A stretch of 64,000 bases of DNA from JACKHO01 sp041398745 (GTDB taxonomy: Bacteria; Planctomycetota; Planctomycetia; Planctomycetales; Planctomycetaceae), in assembly GCA_041398745.1 (NCBI GenBank), contig JAWKUB010000002.1, forward strand, positions 496,001 to 560,000, given 5' to 3'. Of this stretch, positions 25,588-36,736 are shown piece by piece (position 1 is the first letter of the stretch; every line of letters starts with the position of its first letter). A model generated the notes under the pieces. That model ran no database searches. It saw nothing but the letters and a program-made list of their open reading frames with translations, and had not been told where the DNA came from. The position numbers were made by a program, and so were the translations under genes.

Positions 25588-27573
25588 ATGTCGAACGAAC
25601 CTCAGACACAGTTGTCTGGAAATGACTCCCCCGCGCTCCGCTGGTTCGTGGCCGCAATGGTTTTCGCCGCAATGGCAGTCGTCACCACACGACTTATCGA
25701 AGCGGAAACATTGCGCAGCGCTAACGACCGCTCCCGCTGGTGTACCGTCTGGTCAATTGTCGAACGCGGCACCTATCAGATCGATGAAATCCAGAATCGC
25801 CGCGGTTGGAGCACGATCGATCGAGTCAAACACAACGACCATTTCTATTCCACGAAGCCGCCTCTTCTACCACGCATGGTCGCGGAAGTGTATCGGCTGG
25901 AGAAGCTCACACTGGGCTGGAATCTCGACAAGCACACCGATGCCACCATCAGACTCATTCTGTTTGTCATCAATGTCATTCCCTACGGATTCGCGTTGTG
26001 GTTGTTCTGTCGCATGCTTTGTCGGCACTGCAACAATATTCCCGGTGCGGCACTGCTGGTGGTGACAGCCTGTTGGGGCACGCTGCTGAATCCTTTCTTA
26101 ACGACATTCAACAACCACACCGTCGCGGCAACATTCTTGATGTTTTCCCTTGTACTGGCTGTTTCCACACTCGTGGAGGGTCGAGAGGAGTCATGGCGGT
26201 ATGTGCTATGTGGGATGACCGCCGCTTTCACCTGTTGTAATGAATTGCCTGCTGCTGCGTTTGGCCTCGCCCTGTTCTTTCTGTTGTGGCGACACAATTC
26301 TCGCAAAGCCTGGATGCTCTTTGTTCCAGCGGCACTCGTCCCCATTGCCGCGTTCATGATCACGAACTACCAGGCAACCGGGGGCTGGAAACCGTTCTAC
26401 CTGTTCTACGGAACGGAGAAATACGTCTTTGTTCACGAAGGAATTCCCAGCTACTGGGCCGATCCTCAAGGCGTTGATCGTTCGATCGACACTCCCGCTT
26501 CCTACTTCTTTCACTGTACCGTTGGGCATCATGGCGTGTTGTCGCTGTCGCCTGTTTTCGTACTCGCCCTGGTTGGCTGGATGCTGCCGGGAACCTGGAA
26601 GGAGAACCGCTTGCGGGCATTGCAGGGAACAGGGCTTGTGCTCACGGTAATTGTGTTTCTGTTCTACATGTCCAAAACGGAAAACTACAACTTTGGTGGC
26701 GTGAGCGTGGCCCTTCGTTGGGTGTTATGGCTCATTCCGTTCTGGCTGCTCGCCATATTGGCCGCGGCGAACACACTGGGACAGTTTCGCTGGTTTCAAC
26801 TTGTCGCCGTGCCACTGTTGGGCGTGTCGATTTTCTCAGCGTGGTATCCGAAAACCGGCCCCTGGACACAGCCCTGGTTGTTCGATTTGATGACCGAGAA
26901 AGGCTACATCGACTACTCCACTCCGCGTCCGCAATTCTCGTCGCCGCATCGATCCTGGATTGGCAAATTGCCGACATCTCCCGAGGTCGATCCCAATTAC
27001 TGGGTGGAATTCACTTGCCTCGATCCTGATGTAGGTGTGCGAGCAATTCGACTGGAAGACGGCGGCCCCGTTGAGCGAGATGGGGAAAACCTGAGGCTCG
27101 TGCGTATGATGGAAATGCCCTCTGGAGCAAAATACGAATTCTATCTGCGGCCTGAGTTGTTCTCGTCTCAAGAAGATATGAAGCTGACCGACAGTCTCTG
27201 GCTTCCCGCTGATCAGGAGCCACAGCGACGTCAGTACACGGAATTGCTCCAGGGATTGCCGCGACTTCCGAGTACGGAAACGTACCGTCCCTCGCGAATT
27301 CGACCCGTTAAAACCGGATTGCGAGTTGATGCGTTTATGTGTCACATCGGATCGAGCGCAGTTCGCGTGGCCGACCAGGATGGCAATGCGTTCAGCTTCA
27401 GCCGGGAAGTCTGGTTCTGCTCGGAAGTGCCGTTCGGGACACTGCAATTCGAGGACCGTGTGCAGACTTCATCCAGATACAATTTGTCGCAGCGCTATTG
27501 GCAGGTGAGTGCCATGGGCAGGATGAATGCCACCTCACCTGTCACCGTGAAGCCAGTAAAATCGTCTGAGTGA
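25588..27573 (+). CDS. Large polytopic membrane protein (glycosyltransferase 39-like architecture)
   Basis: 661 residues. About ten transmembrane helices occupy residues 18-430, with large loops (for example the segment after FYSTKPPLLPRMVAE, residues about 85-105). A soluble, beta-rich C-terminal region follows (about 450-655). The first loop, TRLIEAETLRSANDRSRWCT, ends in the kind of Arg/Asp motif seen in dolichyl-phosphate-mannose-type transferases (PMT/ArnT fold), but the catalytic Asp is not certain. It is probably a lipid-linked sugar transferase or envelope protein. It starts 28 nt after ftr and overlaps the next gene by 4 nt. Confidence 0.68.
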   Translation: MSNEPQTQLSGNDSPALRWFVAAMVFAAMAVVTTRLIEAETLRSANDRSRWCTVWSIVERGTYQIDEIQNRRGWSTIDRVKHNDHFYSTKPPLLPRMVAEVYRLEKLTLGWNLDKHTDATIRLILFVINVIPYGFALWLFCRMLCRHCNNIPGAALLVVTACWGTLLNPFLTTFNNHTVAATFLMFSLVLAVSTLVEGREESWRYVLCGMTAAFTCCNELPAAAFGLALFFLLWRHNSRKAWMLFVPAALVPIAAFMITNYQATGGWKPFYLFYGTEKYVFVHEGIPSYWADPQGVDRSIDTPASYFFHCTVGHHGVLSLSPVFVLALVGWMLPGTWKENRLRALQGTGLVLTVIVFLFYMSKTENYNFGGVSVALRWVLWLIPFWLLAILAAANTLGQFRWFQLVAVPLLGVSIFSAWYPKTGPWTQPWLFDLMTEKGYIDYSTPRPQFSSPHRSWIGKLPTSPEVDPNYWVEFTCLDPDVGVRAIRLEDGGPVERDGENLRLVRMMEMPSGAKYEFYLRPELFSSQEDMKLTDSLWLPADQEPQRRQYTELLQGLPRLPSTETYRPSRIRPVKTGLRVDAFMCHIGSSAVRVADQDGNAFSFSREVWFCSEVPFGTLQFEDRVQTSSRYNLSQRYWQVSAMGRMNATSPVTVKPVKSSE

Positions 27574-28217
27574 AAGTCACCGAACTTATGGACGCTGCTG
27601 ACCGCGATGAACTGTTTCGTGACTTCGGAATCGATGTCCAGCACATCACGCAGCCCGAGTATCGACGCATTCGGGCTGAGTTTTCGCTACTGACCATCAT
27701 TGGGCAATGGGCCGGAACGGTGGTGATGTCATCCATTGGATTGGGCATGGCCTATGTGTTCTTCTTCATCCCGTGGCCAGTCAATTTGCCAGTCATGCTG
27801 CTCGTACTCGCTGGTACCGCGTGGCTCATTTATTTTGCGACTCGCAACGACTATTCCTGGGTCGAACTGGAAGACAACGTCATCCGGGCCCGGCATATGT
27901 ACACGGGCCGACTCATTGAGCGGACCGTCGATGAAATCAAAGAGTTGGTGCCCCGCGTCATTTTAGGGCATTCCGCATCTGCTCAAATTGCATCGGCCTG
28001 GATGGGCCGCATCCGCATGATGGAAATCCGTTTCCAGGATGGAAAATCGCCGCTCCAAATTTGCCGGTCCGATCCAGCCATGTCGAATGCACGGGAATTC
28101 ATGGAAGCTCTGGTCTACCAAATGAGTCAGCATGGTGAAGTGGCAACCGAAGTCACCACGCTCGATGGCCGTCCGCTGCTGAAACGGATTTGCTGGAAGC
28201 AATTGTCTGGTGATTAA
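27570..28217 (+). CDS. Hypothetical two-helix membrane protein
   Basis: 215 residues from a GTG that overlaps the preceding TGA (GTGA), so translation is coupled; an internal ATG at 27588 is an alternative. Two transmembrane helices (about 50-95: SLLTIIGQWAGTVVMSSIGL and PVMLLVLAGTAWLIYFATRN) are followed by a PH-like soluble domain: WVELEDNVIRARHMYTGRLI and EIRFQDGKSPLQICRSDPA. The pattern of a membrane hairpin plus a short beta domain resembles bacterial PH (YdbT/YdbS-like) proteins. Function is not assigned. Confidence 0.68.
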   Translation: MKVTELMDAADRDELFRDFGIDVQHITQPEYRRIRAEFSLLTIIGQWAGTVVMSSIGLGMAYVFFFIPWPVNLPVMLLVLAGTAWLIYFATRNDYSWVELEDNVIRARHMYTGRLIERTVDEIKELVPRVILGHSASAQIASAWMGRIRMMEIRFQDGKSPLQICRSDPAMSNAREFMEALVYQMSQHGEVATEVTTLDGRPLLKRICWKQLSGD

Positions 28218-28281
28218 CGCTTGAATTGCCTACGGTCCGCATACGTGAATAATGACATTTTGACATCGAAGGAATTGCAGC

Positions 28282-29802
28282 ATGGATCACATGCCACAGG
28301 CCTATCAGGAATTGGTTCAGGAACTGCAGTCGATTGCCGTGTTACGGTCCTGTGCCTCGGTGCTGAGTTGGGATGAGCAAACCTATCTGCCGCCCGAAGC
28401 AGCCGAATATCGTGCAGAACAACTCTCGTTGCTGGCAGGTATGTCGCACGATCGAGCGACTTCGCCCAAAATCGGCGAATGGCTGGAGCAGTTAACGGAC
28501 GAGTCCGCGCTGGGAGAATCTGACAGCGTTGCCGCCGCGAATGTCCGCGAAGCAAAACGGGGCTACGAGCGGTCGACCAAACTCCCCAAACGACTGGTCG
28601 AGGAACTTTCACGCGTGGGAACATTGTCTCAGCAGGCGTGGATTACGGCCCGAAAGAACGACGACTACGAAACGTTCAAGCCGTGGCTGACGAAAATGAT
28701 CGCACTGAAACGTGAAGAGGCCGCAGCACTCGGCAGTGAAAGTGGTCTCGCATACGACGCACTGCTCGACGACTATGAACCCGGCGCCACAACGGAAATA
28801 GTCAGTCAGGCGTTTCAGCAGTTGCGCGAACAACTGGTCGAACTCGTCGCAGCCATTCGAGATTCGGGTGTCGAGCCACAGCATGAAATCCTGACTCGGC
28901 GCTATCCCATCGAAACGCAACGCATCCTGGGATTGCGCGCGGCAAAAGCCATTGGATTCTCTTTCGAATCAGGTCGACTCGATGTGTCAGCGCATCCCAT
29001 GTGTTGTACGCTCGGTCCGCGCGACTGTCGATTGACCACACGCTATGACGAAAAACATTTCCCCGGCGCATTCTTTGGAACGCTGCACGAAGCGGGACAC
29101 GGTATTTATGAGCAGGGACTGGACAGCAGTGCCTACGGACTGGCGAGCGGCGAAGCCTGTTCTCTCGGGATTCATGAGTCACAATCGCGGATGTGGGAGA
29201 ACCTCGTCGGACGCAGCATGGCCTTCTGGGAGCATTTCTATCCCGAAACCCAGCAGTTGTTTCCAGAGGCTTTGAGTGATGTTGATCTCACGACGTTCTA
29301 CGCCGCTATCAATGACGTGCGCCCGTCCTGGATTCGGGTCGAAGCTGATGAAGTGACATACAATTTGCACATTATGCTGCGGTTTGAAATTGAACAGGCA
29401 CTCATTGCGGGTGATCTCTCAGCCGAAGAACTCCCGGACGTCTGGAACAAAACATTCTACAGCTACTTTGGCATGACACCCCCCACGCATGCTTTGGGCT
29501 GCCTGCAGGATGTCCACTGGAGCATTGGCCTGTTTGGGTACTTCCCGACGTACGCGCTTGGGAATATGTACGCTTCGCAAATCTTCCAGCAGGCAGGGGC
29601 TGAGTTAGGCGACCTGCCAACCATGTTCAGTAAAGGCGAATTTGCACCGCTGAAGGAATGGCTGAACAAGAATGTTCATGCCCACGGTCGCTGCTACAGG
29701 GCACCACAGCTCGTCGAGAAGATTACCGGCACCCCGTTCTCCGCCGAACCACTGGTCAACCATCTGCGGTCGAAGTTCGGTCCGCTTTATGGGCTCGGTT
29801 AG
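28282..29802 (+). CDS. Carboxypeptidase Taq (M32) metallopeptidase
   Basis: 506 residues, the expected size of M32 carboxypeptidases (thermostable carboxypeptidase 1). The zinc motif is HEAGH at residues 269-273 (FGTLHEAGHGIYEQGL). Downstream HESQSRMWENLVG gives the third ligand Glu, and RVEADEVTYNLHIMLRFEIE matches the family's conserved block. The enzyme removes C-terminal residues from peptides and is cytoplasmic (no signal peptide). The gene sits 64 nt after the membrane-protein pair and converges with the VIT/VWA gene. Confidence 0.94.
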   Translation: MDHMPQAYQELVQELQSIAVLRSCASVLSWDEQTYLPPEAAEYRAEQLSLLAGMSHDRATSPKIGEWLEQLTDESALGESDSVAAANVREAKRGYERSTKLPKRLVEELSRVGTLSQQAWITARKNDDYETFKPWLTKMIALKREEAAALGSESGLAYDALLDDYEPGATTEIVSQAFQQLREQLVELVAAIRDSGVEPQHEILTRRYPIETQRILGLRAAKAIGFSFESGRLDVSAHPMCCTLGPRDCRLTTRYDEKHFPGAFFGTLHEAGHGIYEQGLDSSAYGLASGEACSLGIHESQSRMWENLVGRSMAFWEHFYPETQQLFPEALSDVDLTTFYAAINDVRPSWIRVEADEVTYNLHIMLRFEIEQALIAGDLSAEELPDVWNKTFYSYFGMTPPTHALGCLQDVHWSIGLFGYFPTYALGNMYASQIFQQAGAELGDLPTMFSKGEFAPLKEWLNKNVHAHGRCYRAPQLVEKITGTPFSAEPLVNHLRSKFGPLYGLG

Positions 29803-29881
29803 GGCTGCGATTGGTTGAGAGGGTTGAATGTGGCTTCGCCACGGTTGAGATATTGAGCTTCCTTCTGTACGAATCAAAAGA

Positions 29882-29916
29882 AAGCCGCACGACGATCATC
29901 GATCCTCGTGCGGCTT
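29882..29916 (-). terminator. Terminator hairpin between convergent M32 and VIT/VWA genes
   Basis: An 11-bp stem (AAGCCGCACGA / TCGTGCGGCTT) with a 13-nt loop. On the minus strand it is followed by TTTCTTTTG, a T-rich tail, so it mainly serves the VIT/VWA gene, whose stop is 28 nt away. A smaller hairpin (GTGGC-TTC-GCCAC, about 29830-29842) follows the M32 stop on the plus side. Confidence 0.82.
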
Positions 29917-29944
29917 CGTACGCTACTGCTCCAGCGAGCAGGTA

Positions 29945-32245
29945 TTACTCAATCAGGTAGACCTGACCTCGCAGTTTGACCAGCAAATTCTCTTCCGGTC
30001 CCTGCTGACTCAGCAGGTTATTCTCGCTGATCGTGTTTGCCGCGATCAGTTTGAAGTAGTCGTCTGAGAATCGTTGCACAACCTGGATTTGGTCTTTGTC
30101 TTTTTCAACGTCGACCTCAGCCGTCTCAGGCGTCACGACTAGCTTCCCTCGTTTGTAGAGCGTCTGTACGCCGGAGTTGCGAATGACCTCCTCAACTTGA
30201 ACGGGACCCGACACTGGTTGGGCCGCATTTCCGGGTACTGGGCGACCACCGGCCAGCGCTGGTGCTGGTAGTTGTGCTGAGTATCCTCCGGCGGCACCAC
30301 CCCGGTTGGACTGCTTGAGGTTCTGCTTGATTGCACGCTGAGCAAAGGCATCGGCTCCCGATTCCGCTTCCAGTGCCTGCAAATTGTCGCGAGCCACGGC
30401 AGAGTTACTGGAGAACGCCGCACCATCCATCGCGAGGCTTGGCACGGTGGTTTCGTCGGCCAGGAACGAAGTGTACGGCGTCAGGATTCCATGTTTTGTG
30501 GACAGTGCGATGAGCTCGTCGACGAGTTCCTGGTTCCGTCCATGCAGGTCGAGTTCATCAATGAGTTCACCAATTCGGCGTGTGGCCCAGAGTTTGGCGA
30601 CGAATGCACGCGACTGTCGGTTGGTTTCATCAGTCAGTTCGCCATCAAACGTGTATGTTTCCTGGCGGTTGCCGACCTTGCCAGTCAACTTGATGGTGAC
30701 ATCACCGGCACGTTTGTAGCGTCCGACAATGACCAGCTGCTCCCCTTCGAACAAATCGAATTCACCATCAGGGTAGAGGCGACTTACTTTCGGACCTTTG
30801 CCTCCTTCGCCCGAGTCAAAAGCGACCTTCGCGTGTGACAGTACGGGTGAACTAATGCGGTTGTAAATCTTGGCGACATGCTCTTCGATATCTTCGTCGG
30901 GCGTTACGTATTCAGAGGTACCAAATCCGTCACGAGAAATTCGATCCAATAACCGACTGTTCACATCATGGCCGACACCGAATGCCATCATACGGGCACG
31001 GCAGGTGTTTGCCGTCTTGGCAGTTGAGGCGATTTGCGTTTCGTTTGTAATTCCATTTGTTGGTCGACCATCAGTCAGGAACAACACATAGGTGGGTCGA
31101 TCATTGTCTTTGAGCATGGCGAGTCCACGAGAAAGCGCTTCATGGATGTTCGTGCCACCGCCAGCGTAGATCCCATCAACATAGGCCAACGCCTCTTCGC
31201 GAGTTTCGTCGTTGTACCGTTCCAGTTCAGGCCGGAACTCTTCCACCTTCGAGTCGTACGCCACAATGTTGAACAGGTCGTCCTTACGCAAATTGTTGAG
31301 CACGAACTTCAATGCGTCTCGAGCCTGTTCGATTTTCTTGCCCGACATGCTGCCCGACTTGTCCACGACGAACAGCACGGTCTTCGCCACGCGTTCTTCC
31401 ATGGCCGCCTTGATTTCGGGGCTTGCCAGCAGCAGGAAGTAGCCGTCCTCTTTGCTGTCGTCTTTGAAACTGAGCACGTTGGCTGAGACATTTCCCTCTT
31501 TGGTATCGAAGTACAGACGGAAGTCACTCGTCGGCACGACATGCTTTTGACTCAAGCTGATATTCGCCCGCTTCTTACCATTTCGCTTGATGCCAATGTC
31601 ATGCGAAGGCGAGTAAAGATTCTTCAGTGTCGTCGAACTGTTAATCGCCAGGTTCACGGAAAGCTCGTCGATTGGTCCCGCCGTGTACTTGGCCGTGCTG
31701 AGCGGAAATACAAACTCCGTCAGGTCATGGTCGCGCTTGAGAAGTTGGGAATAATGCAGTGTGACCGTTCGAGTTTCTCCCGCAGGAATGGGGAATACGC
31801 TGGTCTGAAACATGCCGTGACCAATCCATTCCAGTAGGGCGGGATCGCGGTTGGCACGTACAATGGCTTCGTAGCGCCTCCGGGCCTCGTCACGGTTCAT
31901 CAGTTTTCCGCTCAGCTCATGTCCGTTCACCATGAGTGTCAGCTGGTCGATGGCTCCGCCTTCCGGCAGGGGAAACACGAACTGTGCTTCGATTACGCGC
32001 GAGCCACAGTTATGGAACGTTTGCGAGATTTGGATGTCTGCAATTTGGTCCTGGATTCGCCCCTCAACACCAATGTGAGTAATACGATAGTTCGCTTGCG
32101 GTGGGGGCGGCATGTGGGGACGGGGCAAGGGAACTGGCCCATCCCAAATCAAAACACCCTGGCCAAATGCGGCATTAGCAACCAGAAACCCGGATAGAAG
32201 ACAGAGAGTCATCAGCCCAGATGACAGAAAACGACGCGCAGACAT
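29945..32245 (-). CDS. Exported VIT + VWA domain protein (inter-alpha-trypsin inhibitor heavy-chain-like)
   Basis: 766 residues. A signal peptide (FLSSGLMTLCLLSGFLVANA) is followed by a VIT domain (about 50-180: ITHIGVEGRIQDQIADIQIS, EAQFVFPLPEGGAIDQLTL) and a VWA domain (about 288-460) whose metal-ion-dependent adhesion site DKSGSMSGKK is intact, with TNIHEALSRGLAML and FLTDGRPTNG. A C-terminal region of about 300 residues has ARRFIGEL-like and Ala/Gly/Gln-rich segments. Such proteins are thought to mediate adhesion or envelope protein interactions. AAAGGT precedes the ATG. Dxs lies upstream on the same strand but is separated by a repeat. Confidence 0.92.
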   Translation of the reverse strand: MSARRFLSSGLMTLCLLSGFLVANAAFGQGVLIWDGPVPLPRPHMPPPPQANYRITHIGVEGRIQDQIADIQISQTFHNCGSRVIEAQFVFPLPEGGAIDQLTLMVNGHELSGKLMNRDEARRRYEAIVRANRDPALLEWIGHGMFQTSVFPIPAGETRTVTLHYSQLLKRDHDLTEFVFPLSTAKYTAGPIDELSVNLAINSSTTLKNLYSPSHDIGIKRNGKKRANISLSQKHVVPTSDFRLYFDTKEGNVSANVLSFKDDSKEDGYFLLLASPEIKAAMEERVAKTVLFVVDKSGSMSGKKIEQARDALKFVLNNLRKDDLFNIVAYDSKVEEFRPELERYNDETREEALAYVDGIYAGGGTNIHEALSRGLAMLKDNDRPTYVLFLTDGRPTNGITNETQIASTAKTANTCRARMMAFGVGHDVNSRLLDRISRDGFGTSEYVTPDEDIEEHVAKIYNRISSPVLSHAKVAFDSGEGGKGPKVSRLYPDGEFDLFEGEQLVIVGRYKRAGDVTIKLTGKVGNRQETYTFDGELTDETNRQSRAFVAKLWATRRIGELIDELDLHGRNQELVDELIALSTKHGILTPYTSFLADETTVPSLAMDGAAFSSNSAVARDNLQALEAESGADAFAQRAIKQNLKQSNRGGAAGGYSAQLPAPALAGGRPVPGNAAQPVSGPVQVEEVIRNSGVQTLYKRGKLVVTPETAEVDVEKDKDQIQVVQRFSDDYFKLIAANTISENNLLSQQGPEENLLVKLRGQVYLIE

Positions 32246-32401
32246 AGTCGTACCTTTCGCTCAGAACTCGAACGGACAGGGAACGCGGCGCTCCCTCATC
32301 ATTCACGATACGACTTAGACTGCCTCATCTCCAGAACAGTTCCCGTCATTTGGACCGCCGTTACAAAACCGTTGCAATTGGCGTTTGTGTCCGCCAAGTC
32401 C

Positions 32402-32538
32402 GTAGGCCGGACCGGAGCAAACCCGTCAATGCCGGAACTCCGGCCGCCAGAATACGACCATGCGAATGTACGCATTGCCAATTCTATGAGCTGTTTGCGT
32501 AGTTCTGGCGACCACATGCAGCCTGCGATTCGGCCTAC
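32402..32538. repeat. Family C long inverted repeat, copy 1
   Basis: Begins GTAGGCCGGACCGGAGCAAA and ends CGGCCTAC, with an inner pair TGCCGGAACT / AGTTCTGGCG. It shares its left end with the element at 42242-42381. It occupies most of the 304-nt gap between the VIT/VWA start and the dxs stop, 11 nt beyond dxs. It can form a large imperfect hairpin or cruciform. No open frame or transposase is inside. Confidence 0.82.
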
Positions 32539-32549
32539 AACACGATCGA

Positions 32550-34463
<1,914 letters not shown>

Positions 34464-34787
34464 ATTCGGTCCATCGCTTTGAGGCTCGCATCACGCGGAA
34501 CTCAACATGGTACCGAGAAACCGTCACGACGGGAAACGATCTAAACTCGGTTGCAGGTGACTTTTCTTTAACTTCAGTCCCGCCCAATTCGTCATAACCG
34601 GAAAATTCTTCGGGAACGCAACGGGCGAAACAGTGTTTTTGCGCAGATTTGCGACAAACCGTGCGAAGGCAAGTCCTTGTGACGCCCCGTGGAAACCCTT
34701 GTTTCCTTCCAATTTGGCGACTGAAATCGGTATGGTCGAGGGCCTCGAACCCATCCAAGCAACCTGAAATTCTGCGCTGGAGCTCTC
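34464..34787. other. Divergent intergenic region between dxs and the sialidase-like gene
   Basis: 324 nt with no supported gene. It must hold the promoters of both neighbours; I could not pick convincing -10/-35 elements by eye. No repeat of families A-C occurs here. Confidence 0.6.
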
Positions 34788-35798
34788 ATGCAGAAAGTCC
34801 CACCCCTGACGATGCGCTGGACGTTTCCGATCCTCTGCTGCCTGTCGGCTGCAATTGCCTGGAGCGGCGCCGCGATGGCACAGAACCCGGAACTCATTGA
34901 GGTTCGGCGCATTTGGGACAAAGCTCCGCACAATGCCTTCACCGATTTGCTGTTCCGCGATGGACGCTGGTTCTGCGTGTTTCGGGAGGGTTCGAAACAC
35001 GTCTCGCCTGATGGTTCCATTCGCGTCATTACTTCCACAGATGGGGACGAATGGACATCGCTCGCTCTCATTTCTCATCCCACCGATGACCTCCGCGATG
35101 CCAAGATCTCCGTCACGCCCGATGGCCGTTTCATGCTGAACGGCGCCGGAATGCAGGCCGACAAGCCCATTCGCTACCACTCCATGTCGTGGTTTTCCCC
35201 CGACGGCAAGACTTGGGACGAAGGGCGACGCATTGGTGATCCCGGCTTCTGGCTCTGGCGCTCGCAGTGGCATAATGGCATGGCCTATTCCATGGGCTAT
35301 GCCACCAACCGCGACCGCACCACCAGAACACTCCGGTTTTATCGCAGCGCCGATGGCATCACCTATGAACCCTGGATCGAAAAGGTCAACGTTCCCAACG
35401 GCGTTGGCGAAGATCGGATTCTCTTCCAGAAAGACGGCACCGCACTCTGTTTACTCAGGCACGAAACGGGAACCAAACAAGGCCTGCTGGGAACATCTGT
35501 CGCCCCGTATAAGGAGTGGACCTGGAAGGAATTGAATTTGCGAATTGGTGGCCCGAACATGATCGAACTTCCCGATGGTCGCATCCTGGCAGCTACTCGG
35601 CTGTACGCACCGAAAACCCGCACTTCCCTATCGTGGCTCGACGTGGAAGCCGGAACACTCACCGAGTGCCTCACCCTTCCCTCCGGCGGCGACACCAGCT
35701 ATCCCGGCATGGTACTGCACAACGGAATCCTCTGGGTGAGCTACTACTCCTCGCACGAAGAGAAGACGTGCATTTATCTGGCGAAAGTGAAGTTCTGA
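34788..35798 (+). CDS. Exported sialidase-like (exo-alpha-sialidase fold) protein
   Basis: 336 residues. A signal peptide (FPILCCLSAAIAWSGAAMA) is followed by repeated beta-propeller blades: NAFTDLLFRDGRWFCVFREG, ITSTDGDEWTSLALI, SWFSPDGKTWDEG and FYRSADGITYEPW. These contain Asp-box-like S-x-D-G-x-x-W repeats of the sialidase/BNR superfamily. The catalytic Arg triad cannot be verified by eye, so hydrolysis of sialic acid itself is uncertain; an exported glycan-binding or glycoside-acting protein is the safe reading. A variant family A repeat begins 28 nt after its stop. Confidence 0.78.
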   Translation: MQKVPPLTMRWTFPILCCLSAAIAWSGAAMAQNPELIEVRRIWDKAPHNAFTDLLFRDGRWFCVFREGSKHVSPDGSIRVITSTDGDEWTSLALISHPTDDLRDAKISVTPDGRFMLNGAGMQADKPIRYHSMSWFSPDGKTWDEGRRIGDPGFWLWRSQWHNGMAYSMGYATNRDRTTRTLRFYRSADGITYEPWIEKVNVPNGVGEDRILFQKDGTALCLLRHETGTKQGLLGTSVAPYKEWTWKELNLRIGGPNMIELPDGRILAATRLYAPKTRTSLSWLDVEAGTLTECLTLPSGGDTSYPGMVLHNGILWVSYYSSHEEKTCIYLAKVKF

Positions 35799-35826
35799 GT
35801 GATCGCGAGCTAATCGGTTCAAATTG

Positions 35827-35851
35827 AGTGGCTCAGACATTCCCGTCTGAG
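35827..35851 (+). repeat. Family A palindromic repeat, copy 6 (compensated variant)
   Basis: AGTGG then CTCAGACATTCCCGTCTGAG. Compared with the consensus arm CACAGACA / TGTCTGTG, the second base pair changed from A-T to T-A on both sides, so the stem stays paired (CTCAGAC / GTCTGAG). It starts 28 nt after the sialidase-like stop, between convergent genes. Confidence 0.8.
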
Positions 35852-35869
35852 GGATGGGTGACACGACTA

Positions 35870-36700
35870 TCACTCCATTCGCTGCTTCAAAAACTCTGCC
35901 GTCAGCTTCGCTGCCTCTGCTGCGGTAAGTTCTCCATCCTCTGGCCCCGACTGATGAACAGTCACCGGGCCGTCGTAGCCGATGTTCCTGAGGCCTTCGA
36001 ATACGGAATCAAAATCAATCCCGTCCGGTTCGTGGATTTCGATGAGGTCGATGTTCACGGGGCCCTGGCACCACGTTGCTAATTCAACCTGACCGCCCGC
36101 GTGCATCTTCTGATTCTGGAAATACACATTGCGAATCCAAGGGGCGAGTTTGGCAATGGTCTCGGGACCATAATCTTGTCCGCACTGTTCCAGGTTGGCC
36201 GCTTCGAAAATGAGCCCGAAGTTAGGATGGTCGATTTGCTCGATGCAGGAAATGATTTCGGGAACCGTTTCAAACAGACTTTGAACATGGCATTGATGCA
36301 CCAGATGCAACCCCCGCACGGCTGCCTGTTCGGCGGCGTACCTCGCCTGCACGAGGTCTTCCGGTTTCTTAATGCATACTCGAATCAGTTTCGCGCCGAG
36401 CGTCTCGGCTAAATCGAGGTAAGGCTCCACGTTGTACAAGCAGTTCGGGCCGCGTTCGTTGTTGTAAACAATGTCGAAATCACCCGAAATCATGGTGACC
36501 TTCAACTTGCGTTCATCGAGAATTTGACGCGCCCGCTGCACCTGCTCAGGGCTCGACTGAACACCAATTTGTGACGCCCGCATACAAACGGCGTCATAGC
36601 CGGCTGCGACAGCGACATCGGCAAACTCTTCGAAGGTCAAACTCGCGACTTCCTTCGAGAGGAAGCTCTCCGCAATGCGGCAGGAAATGGACAGAATCAT
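35870..36700 (-). CDS. Sugar phosphate isomerase/epimerase (AP_endonuc_2 TIM barrel)
   Basis: 276 residues in the xylose isomerase-like TIM barrel family: FEEFADVAVAAGYDAVCMRA, VTMISGDFDIV, ETLGAKLIRVCIKKPEDL, NFGLIFEAANLEQC and VNIDLIEIHEPDGIDFDSVF, where the His/Glu/Asp metal ligands would lie. Substrate is unknown. It is the last gene of a three-gene minus-strand operon (oxidoreductase, symporter, isomerase; gaps of 17 and 36 nt), a common arrangement for catabolism of oxidised or methylated sugars and inositol. Confidence 0.87.
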   Translation of the reverse strand: MILSISCRIAESFLSKEVASLTFEEFADVAVAAGYDAVCMRASQIGVQSSPEQVQRARQILDERKLKVTMISGDFDIVYNNERGPNCLYNVEPYLDLAETLGAKLIRVCIKKPEDLVQARYAAEQAAVRGLHLVHQCHVQSLFETVPEIISCIEQIDHPNFGLIFEAANLEQCGQDYGPETIAKLAPWIRNVYFQNQKMHAGGQVELATWCQGPVNIDLIEIHEPDGIDFDSVFEGLRNIGYDGPVTVHQSGPEDGELTAAEAAKLTAEFLKQRME

Positions 36701-36736
36701 GGCTTTGCTTATCAGGGATGATGTATGCGACTGTTG

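Noticed and set aside
34524..35273. Minus-strand frame (249 codons) across the start of the sialidase-like gene.
   Set aside because: Antisense to a protein with signal peptide and Asp-box-like repeats; no independent support.
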